From DAIDKA01 sp036521075 (GTDB lineage Bacteria > Pseudomonadota > Gammaproteobacteria > Steroidobacterales > Steroidobacteraceae), in assembly GCA_036521075.1 (NCBI GenBank), contig DATDIL010000076.1:1-11735 (forward strand): a stretch of DNA of 11,735 bases. The letters run 5' to 3'. Positions 4,981 through 11,735 of the stretch are shown here, one piece after another. The position numbers and the translations under genes were made by a program. How positions within the stretch are numbered: the first letter of the stretch is position 1; each line of letters starts with the position of its first letter. The notes beneath the pieces are model-generated. The model was not told the DNA's origin. It did no database searches and saw nothing but the letters and a program-made list of their open reading frames with translations.

Positions 4981-6693
4981 ATGTTCGTCTTCGTTCTGAT
5001 CGGCCTCCTCTTCACGGCCGGGTCATTCGCGGCCGACGCTCCCAAAGAGCGCATCGTGTGGTCGCCTCTTAGAATTCCTCTGCGTCTGTATGTGTCTGCA
5101 CCGGACGGATCGCAGCAACGCCCTTTCATGAGCAATCTGGAACCGGATTACAATCCGTCCTTCTCCTACGACGGTCGCTGGATCGTCTTCACGTCCGAGA
5201 AATTCGGATCGGCGGACGTATTCCGGGTTCATCCCGATGGCTCCGGCCTTGAGCGACTGACGGACAGTGCGGCCTTTGATGATCAGGGGACACTCTCACC
5301 GGACGGACGGACGCTCGCCCTGGTCTCCACACGAGACGGTGGCACGGCGAATATTTGGCTGCTGGATATCGCGACCCATCGCTTTCGCAATCTGACGCGG
5401 AACAAGGCGGGCAACTTCCGGCCCACCTGGAGCCCCGACGGGAAGTGGATCGCTTTCTCGTCGGACCGGGACATCCCTCGGCTTCGCCTGATCCGGGAAT
5501 GGGGAGCGGCGTGGGAGTTGATGCAACGGACTGCCGTCTACATCGTGCATCCGGACGGAAGCGGCGTAAGGCGTCTCACCGCGCTCGATGGGAGTGCGGG
5601 AAGTCCTCACTGGTCGCCCGATGGCCGGCGCGTGAGCTTCGCTCAAGTTACGGACGTTGCGGCCGCGCAGCACTCGCGCCTCAGCACGCGGAGCGTATCC
5701 GAAGACATCCATACGGGCGCACGGGAATCCGCGTCCTACCGCAAGGGTCCGCAAAGTGCGCTGAATCCTTCATGGTCGCCCGATGGGTCGTTGCTGGCGT
5801 TTGACAGGCAAGTACCTGCGCACGATGGCGGGGCAGATGTCACCCAAAGCCGGGATCCGCGCTATGAGCTGATCGGCAGCCTCGGGTTCAACAATAACGC
5901 GTCATTCACGCGCAGCGGCGCGCAGTTTGTCTACCGATCGCCAAACTCTCAGACGCTGAAGCTTGTACGCCGCAATGACTCGGATATGACCATTTTCGAT
6001 GGTCGTCCTGGCAATCGTCGTGTCGGGGACGAAGTCGCTCTCTCCGCAGATGGTCGAAGGATTGCGTTTTCGATTTCCGAATCCGCCGAGCCCGCGGAGG
6101 TCGGGCAGATCGTGGTCATGGACGGGGATGGTTCTCATTTGCGAGTGGTGACGCACGATGCCGGCCATGATGACTTCCCCAGTTTCTCGCCCGCCGGTAC
6201 GAGGCTCGTATATCGCGTCGGCAATTCCAACGAGAGAGCGCACACGCAGCGCGGACTGCGCATCCTGTCCTTAGCCGATGGCAAGGTCACACGGCTCACG
6301 AATGAGTCGGACGACTTTCCGACGTGGTCTCCAAAAGGTGATCTTATTGTCTTCACCGGCTTTAAGACCGGTGATTTCGAGATCTACACCATCCATCCGG
6401 ACGGGACGGGGTTGCGTCAGTTGACGCACACGCACGGTAACGACGCCCATCCAGTCTGGTCACCCGATGGCAGGTGGATCGCCTTCGTGAGCTCCAGGAT
6501 GGGATGGAAGGACGAAGCGGGGATTTCCGGATCTCAGCCCTATGGCGAGATCTTCGTGATGCGCGCGGACGGCACGGATGTAAGACAGCTCACAGATGAT
6601 CAATGGGAAGAAGGGGTGGCCCGCTGGCCCCCCTCCACACTGGACGCCGAAGAGATAAATGCGGCGCTGCGCGGCTTGGTCAAATCGCCTTAG
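4981..6693 (+). CDS. Periplasmic PD40 (TolB-like) beta-propeller protein
   Basis: A 570-residue exported protein. Residues 1-18 form a hydrophobic signal peptide (MFVFVLIGLLFTAGSFAA) with a signal-peptidase I type cleavage region and no lipobox. The rest consists of about ten PD40 repeats, each with a core like NFRPTWSPDGKWIAFSSDR: near 57-72, 103-115, 147-163, 208-221, 261-275, 306-319, 350-364, 398-412, 446-459 and 489-505. VHPDGSGL or a similar turn separates several blades. A long region at about 222-260 is not repeat-like. There is no TolB N-terminal domain or peptidase domain, so it is not TolB itself; such propellers bind ligands or partner proteins in the periplasm. An in-frame stop at 4966 leaves this ATG as the start. 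GATAAT at 4964-4969 resembles a -10 but has no well-spaced -35. The stop is 23 nt before the permease start, implying one operon. Confidence 0.85.
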   Translation: MFVFVLIGLLFTAGSFAADAPKERIVWSPLRIPLRLYVSAPDGSQQRPFMSNLEPDYNPSFSYDGRWIVFTSEKFGSADVFRVHPDGSGLERLTDSAAFDDQGTLSPDGRTLALVSTRDGGTANIWLLDIATHRFRNLTRNKAGNFRPTWSPDGKWIAFSSDRDIPRLRLIREWGAAWELMQRTAVYIVHPDGSGVRRLTALDGSAGSPHWSPDGRRVSFAQVTDVAAAQHSRLSTRSVSEDIHTGARESASYRKGPQSALNPSWSPDGSLLAFDRQVPAHDGGADVTQSRDPRYELIGSLGFNNNASFTRSGAQFVYRSPNSQTLKLVRRNDSDMTIFDGRPGNRRVGDEVALSADGRRIAFSISESAEPAEVGQIVVMDGDGSHLRVVTHDAGHDDFPSFSPAGTRLVYRVGNSNERAHTQRGLRILSLADGKVTRLTNESDDFPTWSPKGDLIVFTGFKTGDFEIYTIHPDGTGLRQLTHTHGNDAHPVWSPDGRWIAFVSSRMGWKDEAGISGSQPYGEIFVMRADGTDVRQLTDDQWEEGVARWPPSTLDAEEINAALRGLVKSP

Positions 6694-6716
6694 TTCTGGT
6701 GGAACGAGTTTTTCGT

Positions 6717-7862
6717 TTGAAATTTGTCCCGTTGATCTGGTCCGGCATCTGGCGCAAGCCCGTGCGCACGGCGCTGATTTTTCTTCAGGTCTGCGTGGCC
6801 TTCGCCCTGTTCGGGATTCTGCAGGGCATGAAAACCGGTATGGACAAAGCCCTCGCCAAGACTCGCGCAGATGTGCTCTACGTCGGTCCCGCCGTATTCG
6901 GCGGAGCGCCTTTGTCGATCACCGCTCTGAGCCGACTTCGGTCCATTCCTGGCGTGAAAACCGTATGGTTCAACTACGGCATGCTCACGTTCTACCAGAA
7001 GCCGACCCAGTCCGTTTATGTGCTGGCCGTCCCACCGAGCGAATTGATGCGTACAATCGATCCGGAGGCGTTCATTGTTCAGTCCAAGGACATCGAGGCC
7101 CTCCGCAAAACCCGGACCGGCGTCTTGATCACTACAGACATCGCCAGGAAATACGGATGGCATATCGGCGCGAAGATTCCCCTCACCTCGAGCACGCTTC
7201 AGTCCAATGGATCGCCAACGTGGACCTTCGATGTCGTGGGGATCGTGACCTTTCACGATAGGGACGAGGCGAATTGGGTGTTTGCCAACTACTACTACAT
7301 CGATGAGGCACGGGCGCTCAACAAGGGTACGGTTGGCCACTTTTATGCGATCGCGTCGGATCCGAATCAGGCGGCAGCCGTAAGTGATGCCATCGATCAC
7401 GCGTTCGCGAATTCGGCACACCCCACGCGGACGGCATCGTTCAGAGAGCTCTCGCAGCAGACATTGCAATCACTCGGTGACCTGAACTTCGCCATCCGCT
7501 GGATCTTAAGCGCAGTGCTGGCGGCACTGGTGTTCTCGACGGCCACGATGATGATGCAGACGGTCCGGGAGCGCACGCCCGAGCTTGCAGTCCTGAAGAC
7601 GCTCGGATTCGGCAACCGGACGATGTTCTTCCTCGTCGCCGGCGAGTCCTTGCTCGTGTGCATCGCCGCCGGGCTGGGCGGTCTCGCGCTGGCTTGGATT
7701 GCGTTCCCGCTTGCCGCGAAGTACGTACCCGGTCTTTCGATGCCGGTAGCGGTCGTAGCCCTTGGCACTGTGGGAGCCGTACTCGTGGCCCTCATCAGCG
7801 TGAGCGTGCCGGGCCTGCGCGCGGCACGGCTGAATATCGTCGACGCCCTGGCGGAACGGTAG
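6717..7862 (+). CDS. ABC transporter permease, MacB/FtsX type (first of two)
   Basis: A 381-residue inner-membrane permease of the MacB/FtsX class. A first membrane helix (about 16-36) follows FVPLIWSGIWRKPVRTAL. A long periplasmic MacB-type core domain spans roughly 40-255, and three helices follow at about 261-281, 302-330 and 344-366. QTVRERTPELAVLKTLGF (281-298) is the conserved cytoplasmic segment that docks onto the ATPase. Such permeases work as a pair with an ATP-binding protein in lipoprotein or peptide export or in mechanotransmission. The open frame begins at 6603 inside the PD40 gene, but that part is out of character. I place the start at TTG 6717, which matches the MKF(V/L)PLIW N-terminus I recall for relatives; GTG 6699 is the alternative. 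Neither has a strong Shine-Dalgarno, so coupling to the PD40 gene is likely. Confidence 0.85.
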   Translation: MKFVPLIWSGIWRKPVRTALIFLQVCVAFALFGILQGMKTGMDKALAKTRADVLYVGPAVFGGAPLSITALSRLRSIPGVKTVWFNYGMLTFYQKPTQSVYVLAVPPSELMRTIDPEAFIVQSKDIEALRKTRTGVLITTDIARKYGWHIGAKIPLTSSTLQSNGSPTWTFDVVGIVTFHDRDEANWVFANYYYIDEARALNKGTVGHFYAIASDPNQAAAVSDAIDHAFANSAHPTRTASFRELSQQTLQSLGDLNFAIRWILSAVLAALVFSTATMMMQTVRERTPELAVLKTLGFGNRTMFFLVAGESLLVCIAAGLGGLALAWIAFPLAAKYVPGLSMPVAVVALGTVGAVLVALISVSVPGLRAARLNIVDALAER

Positions 7863-7868
7863 GCACAC

Positions 7869-9038
7869 ATGCATTTCCTCAAGCAGCTGGGAATGCTCCT
7901 GCGCATGAACCTGCTCGGCGTGCCGCAGCGCCTGGGTTTGGCGTGCACCACCGTTATCGGTGTGACGTGCGCCGTGGGGGTGCTGGTAGCCATGCTGGCC
8001 ATGGGCGTCGGTGCGCGCCGCGAAGCGATGGGGAATGTACGACCTGACCGGGCGAGCGTGCTGAGCGTCGATGCGGTCGGCCCCGGTCAAAGTGACATAC
8101 CGAAGCAGATCGCGGCACTTATCAGCAATCTCCCCGGGATACGCCGCAACGCAAGCGGGCAACCAATCGCGGTGCCGCAGACTTTCGTGTTCGTCCAGGC
8201 CAGGAGAAAGGACTCCGGCAGCCTGGTCGGCTTTCCCGTGACGGGCGCCGGCGCGGGTCTCACCGACTACGCACCCGAATTGCATCTGACCGCGGGTCGC
8301 ATGTTTCGAGCGGGGTTGCTCGAGCTCATCGCAAGCAACAACTGCGCGCACCGGTACCAGCATTTCGGCGTCGGAGACCAGCAACTCATCCAAGGCGTCG
8401 GGTGGCTCATCGTAGGCAACTTCGACCTCGGCCACAGCAGCCGCAGCTGCGACGTATATGCCGATGCGGACACGGTTCTGTCCGCCTTCAAACGCAGCAG
8501 CTACAACGATGTCAACGTCATGCTGCGATCCCCCGCGGCATTTGACGAACTCGTCAATGCGATCAAGGGCAATCCACTGCTGCAAGTGAAAGTCGAACAC
8601 GAGGCGCAGCTGGCGCAGGCCGGCGTGCAGCAGGTCAACGGAATACTGAATTTCATCAGCTACTTCGTGGGCGCGATACTGGCCGTGGGAGCCACGATCG
8701 GTGCCGCCAATTCCCTTTACGCGCTCGTGGACAGCCGCCGGCGGGAGCTCGCCACGCTGCGTGCCGTGGGATTCAGCGGCGTGCCGGTCATGGCTGCCAC
8801 GCTGATGGAGGCCATCGTTCTGGCGATTCCCGGTGCGTTGATCGGCGCGGGACTTGCGTGGCTCTTCTTTGATGGCCTTACCGCAAGCCCGCTCGGATTC
8901 AGCTTTCACCTTGCGGTGACACCTTATCTGGCCGCCCTGGGTATTGGTTGGGCGCTTGGCATCGGTGTGATCAGCGGGCTGTTGCCTGCGGTTCGAGCTG
9001 CGCGTGTGCCTGTCACGGTCGCGCTACGCGCCAAATGA
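7869..9038 (+). CDS. ABC transporter permease, MacB/FtsX type (second of two)
   Basis: A 389-residue partner of the preceding permease, starting 6 nt after its stop. One membrane helix lies at about 25-46. A periplasmic core domain follows (roughly 48-255), including TAGRMFRAGLLELI (141-154) typical of these proteins, and three helices lie at about 262-284, 306-334 and 350-375. DSRRRELATLRAVGF (288-302) is the ATPase-contact segment and is intact. The two permeases differ enough to form a heterodimer, not a duplicated gene. No ATP-binding protein (Walker A, LSGGQ) or HlyD/MacA-like adaptor is encoded on either side: the PD40 gene lies upstream and a convergent receptor gene starts its 3' end 6 nt downstream. 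Cys159 and Cys194 in the periplasmic domain could form a disulfide. Cargo is unknown. Confidence 0.87.
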   Translation: MHFLKQLGMLLRMNLLGVPQRLGLACTTVIGVTCAVGVLVAMLAMGVGARREAMGNVRPDRASVLSVDAVGPGQSDIPKQIAALISNLPGIRRNASGQPIAVPQTFVFVQARRKDSGSLVGFPVTGAGAGLTDYAPELHLTAGRMFRAGLLELIASNNCAHRYQHFGVGDQQLIQGVGWLIVGNFDLGHSSRSCDVYADADTVLSAFKRSSYNDVNVMLRSPAAFDELVNAIKGNPLLQVKVEHEAQLAQAGVQQVNGILNFISYFVGAILAVGATIGAANSLYALVDSRRRELATLRAVGFSGVPVMAATLMEAIVLAIPGALIGAGLAWLFFDGLTASPLGFSFHLAVTPYLAALGIGWALGIGVISGLLPAVRAARVPVTVALRAK

Positions 9039-9044
9039 CGTGCT

Positions 9045-11735
9045 CTATAGAAACTTGAACTTGACGCCCGCGACGAATCGGCGCCCGAGAATGTCGTACA
9101 AGGACTTGTTGGTCTGTACCGAGCCGGTGAGCTGGGCATAGTTAGGCGCATTCGGCGGGGCCCGATCGAGCAGGTTCGTGATGTTCACGAACAGCTGCAG
9201 ATTGCTGCTGCCGGCGCTCAGAACGTAGGTAAAATTCAAGTCAGTGTAGTAAACGGGGGCCACGTGGTCGGTGCTGATCGTCACCCCGCCCAGGGCGGGC
9301 TCATCGTCGTTCCACTCACGCTTGCCGGCACTGATGAAGCGCTCGGTAAGATACGCGGAGAACGGTCCTTGGTTGTACTGCAGACTGGCGTTGAGTTGCA
9401 CCCGCGGCAGCTCCATGTTGCCGACGGTGCCGGCTTCGGACATGACAAACGGGATGCCGAAGTTGCTGACCGACTCCTCGTCGAGGTAACCGCCGAGCAG
9501 GCGAAAGGTCAGTGAGCGGTCCGCGCTCAGGGGCTTGTTGTAGTCCGCCTCGAGATCGGTGCCCACCGCTTTCTCGGCGTTGAGATTCAGGTAGGTATCT
9601 CTCATCCCGACGATCACATTGGTCACCGGGTCCCGCGTGATCTGCGCGCACAGCGCCGTGTCGCCTTGATAGCAATCGTTGACGATCGTCTGGGCGCCGA
9701 GCATTCCGATGGCATCTTCGATGTTGATGGAGTACCAGTCAACGGAAAGCGACAGTCCCGGAACGTAAGTCGGTTGCAACACCATGCCGAAAGTGTAGGT
9801 GTTGGCCTTCTCCGGCTTGACGTCGGGATTGCCGCCAATGATCTGGCTGAAGACAACGGACTGATTGTGGAACTGCGGATCCAGCACCGTGGCGCCACCG
9901 CCCGCCTCGTTGAACCGTTCGGACATGTCCGCTGCCCGCACGTCGCGCGACAGTGTCCCCCGGAAACGCAGCCAGTCAACGGTTTGCCAATCAAGGCCGC
10001 CCTTGTAGGAGGGCACACTGCCGCTGCCGGTATAGTTGGCAATTCGGCCGGCCAGGCTCAGATTCAGCTGCCTGGCGAACGGCGCGTCCTTCAGCAGCGG
10101 AACCAGGACTTCGGAGAAAGCTTCCTCCGTGTCGACGACGCCGGAGAAATTCGCCTCGATCGAGAACTGCACGCCGCTGTTGACGCCGGCAAACCCTAGT
10201 GGAATGCCCTGGATGCCCATCGCCGAATCATTCATCGGCACAGCAACATAGTTGGGGTTGTTCGTCGGGTTGGTCGGATCCACCAGGTGCTGTGACAGTG
10301 TGTTGCGGCGATAGTCCACGCCGACGGCCAGCTGGACTGGCCCGGCGGCCCGGTCCTTGAATATCGAGCCGTCGGCCGTGGCCTCGAAGGCGGCCTGGGT
10401 ATTGAGCTGGTAAGCGGTCTTCGTGCCCGCGGTCACGTAGGCGATCGCCTGGGGACTGGCGCGCCCGGGACCGAACAGATCGATCGGCACGCAGCCATTG
10501 TTCGGACTGTAGAGAGTCGAGCGGCACACAATCGCACCGGTGTCCGGATCGACCACGGCATCGATGGCCTGGAACAATCGGTCGGTGCGCGGAAAGTTGA
10601 CGGCCGCCAGGGTATCCCGGTTACGGCCGTACTCGAGGTATGAATTCAGATGCCAGTCATCCGGCAGCACGGCCTTCACGCCGGTCGTGAAGGCGGCCGT
10701 GGTGTTGGTCTGAATGAGCCGATCGACGTCCAGGTCTGCGGAACTGCCCATTCGGGAGAAGCCAAACGAAGGCAGGTTCTCCTGCACCATGATCGCGCGA
10801 ATATTCGCCGGCAGATAGGCGTTATCCTGGTAGATCGTCCCTTGGTACGACCCAAACATCACGTCCCCAAAGCCGCGGCCATTGACCTCGTTGTGCCCGA
10901 GGAGTGCCTGCCCAAAGGCCTCCACCTCATCCGTGAGATCGACGTTCAGATGTGTGAACGCGTTATAGCGTGTCACATCCGGCTCAAGTCCGCTGTCCGC
11001 ACCACGATCCGCGGCATAGTCATAGCCGCTTCCGCCGGACTGCGACTGAGTGCCGCTCAGGGCAGCGATCGGACCTTGCTGGAAGGGCACTGCAGTGCCA
11101 TCCGGCAGAAATGTCAGGCGGTTAAGCGCGGAGCCCGGCTGAATGATCAGGCCACCGTTCGTATAGGAGGTGCTCGTGACGTGGGGCAGCACCAGCAATT
11201 CCGGCCCCTGGCCGCTCGCGATCCACTGCGGATTGGTCACGGTGCCCCAGTCCTGAAACCAGCTGCGGCCGGCGTAGGTCTCAATGGCCTTCGAATCATA
11301 GTAGTCGACCGAGGCAATCAGGTGCGCCTGGTCACCGATCGCGCTGCCCCAGGTCACTTCGCCTTCCTTGCTGGCACCGTCGCCACGGCTGGTGATGCCA
11401 CCCTGGACGCGCCCCTTCAAGCCGCTGTAGTCGGTATCGAGGATGAAGTTCGTGACGCCCGCGACGGCGTCCGACCCGTAGGCTGCGGAGGCGCCGCCGG
11501 TGACGACTTCCACGCGCTTGATCAGCGATTGGGGCAGCACGTTGATGTCCACCGTGCCGTTGTACGTGGAGGGCACGATGCGACGCCCGTCCAGCAGGAC
11601 GAGCGTGCGATTCTCACCCAGGCCGCGCATGTTCAGGATAGATTGGCCGGCATCCGTGCCGATGTAGTAGGTGGAACCCGGACTGGAGCCGCCGAGAAAT
11701 TGTGGCAGCTGTTTGAACGCATCGATGACATTTCC
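9045..11735 (-). CDS. TonB-dependent outer-membrane receptor, partial (N-terminus outside window)
   Basis: 896 residues are visible; the frame is open to the right edge, so the signal peptide, any TonB box and the first plug strands are missing. The plug is clear: NVIDAFKQLPQFLG at the edge, MRGLGENRTLVLLDGRR (about 36-52) and VVTGGASAAYGSDAVAGVTN (about 77-96). After it comes a 22-strand barrel with alternating aromatic strands. The extracellular loops hold two likely disulfides (Cys in IVCRSTLYSPNNGC and in DCYQGDTALC). The terminal strand GRRFVAGVKFKFL ends in Leu, whereas most barrel proteins end in Phe; the Phe is next to last. The protein imports a siderophore, cobalamin, carbohydrate or other large ligand using TonB energy. 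The substrate is not readable, since no neighbouring catabolic or siderophore gene is linked: its only visible neighbour is convergent. Confidence 0.92.
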   Translation of the reverse strand, partial: GNVIDAFKQLPQFLGGSSPGSTYYIGTDAGQSILNMRGLGENRTLVLLDGRRIVPSTYNGTVDINVLPQSLIKRVEVVTGGASAAYGSDAVAGVTNFILDTDYSGLKGRVQGGITSRGDGASKEGEVTWGSAIGDQAHLIASVDYYDSKAIETYAGRSWFQDWGTVTNPQWIASGQGPELLVLPHVTSTSYTNGGLIIQPGSALNRLTFLPDGTAVPFQQGPIAALSGTQSQSGGSGYDYAADRGADSGLEPDVTRYNAFTHLNVDLTDEVEAFGQALLGHNEVNGRGFGDVMFGSYQGTIYQDNAYLPANIRAIMVQENLPSFGFSRMGSSADLDVDRLIQTNTTAAFTTGVKAVLPDDWHLNSYLEYGRNRDTLAAVNFPRTDRLFQAIDAVVDPDTGAIVCRSTLYSPNNGCVPIDLFGPGRASPQAIAYVTAGTKTAYQLNTQAAFEATADGSIFKDRAAGPVQLAVGVDYRRNTLSQHLVDPTNPTNNPNYVAVPMNDSAMGIQGIPLGFAGVNSGVQFSIEANFSGVVDTEEAFSEVLVPLLKDAPFARQLNLSLAGRIANYTGSGSVPSYKGGLDWQTVDWLRFRGTLSRDVRAADMSERFNEAGGGATVLDPQFHNQSVVFSQIIGGNPDVKPEKANTYTFGMVLQPTYVPGLSLSVDWYSINIEDAIGMLGAQTIVNDCYQGDTALCAQITRDPVTNVIVGMRDTYLNLNAEKAVGTDLEADYNKPLSADRSLTFRLLGGYLDEESVSNFGIPFVMSEAGTVGNMELPRVQLNASLQYNQGPFSAYLTERFISAGKREWNDDEPALGGVTISTDHVAPVYYTDLNFTYVLSAGSSNLQLFVNITNLLDRAPPNAPNYAQLTGSVQTNKSLYDILGRRFVAGVKFKFL

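Noticed and set aside
6690..7469. 259-codon open frame on the minus strand over the first permease
   Set aside because: Antisense shadow with no recognisable domain.
7506..8909. 467-codon open frame on the minus strand across both permease genes
   Set aside because: Antisense shadow of well-recognised permeases; its translation is rich in His, Arg, Gln and Ala with no recognisable domain.

Overview
The window looks like a piece of chromosome from a GC-rich Gram-negative bacterium, most likely a proteobacterium with an outer membrane and an aerobic, scavenging lifestyle. A gammaproteobacterium of the Steroidobacter/Xanthomonas-relative type would fit, but that is a guess from gene style, not a phylogeny. 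The evidence is a long TonB-dependent receptor, a periplasmic beta-propeller protein with a signal peptide, MacB/FtsX-type permeases, and a gentisate (aromatic-ring cleavage) gene pair. No rRNA, tRNA, CRISPR array, transposase or insertion sequence was seen.

Layout: (1) 1-1474, minus strand: a gentisate 1,2-dioxygenase gene whose stop overlaps the start of a fumarylacetoacetate-hydrolase-family gene that runs off the left edge. Together they look like two steps of gentisate breakdown. (2) 1475-1765: a gene-free divergent spacer with a perfect 7-bp inverted repeat. (3) 1766-2131, plus strand: a small PRC-barrel protein. (4) 2160-4843, minus strand: a four-gene arsenic operon, arsR - arsC - aquaporin - MOT1-type molybdate/sulfate permease. 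All three junctions overlap by 4 to 8 nt, and all three downstream genes begin with GTG. No ArsB or Acr3 efflux pump lies in the cluster, so the aquaporin is the probable exit route for arsenite made by ArsC. A promoter at 4851-4879 would place the arsR mRNA 5' end at its ATG, and a perfect 14-bp palindrome lies over the -10 and start site. (5) 4981-9038, plus strand: a signal-peptide-bearing PD40 (TolB-like) propeller protein followed closely by two MacB/FtsX-type ABC permeases, with no ATPase or periplasmic adaptor in view. (6) 9045-11735, minus strand: a TonB-dependent receptor converging on the permeases with only 6 nt between stop codons and running off the right edge.

The most unusual unit is the arsenic cluster: a reductase, a channel and an oxyanion permease apparently translated by coupling from what may be a leaderless, self-repressed transcript. 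The PD40-permease-permease unit lacking its own ATPase is the second item of interest. Everything else is ordinary accessory metabolism and transport.
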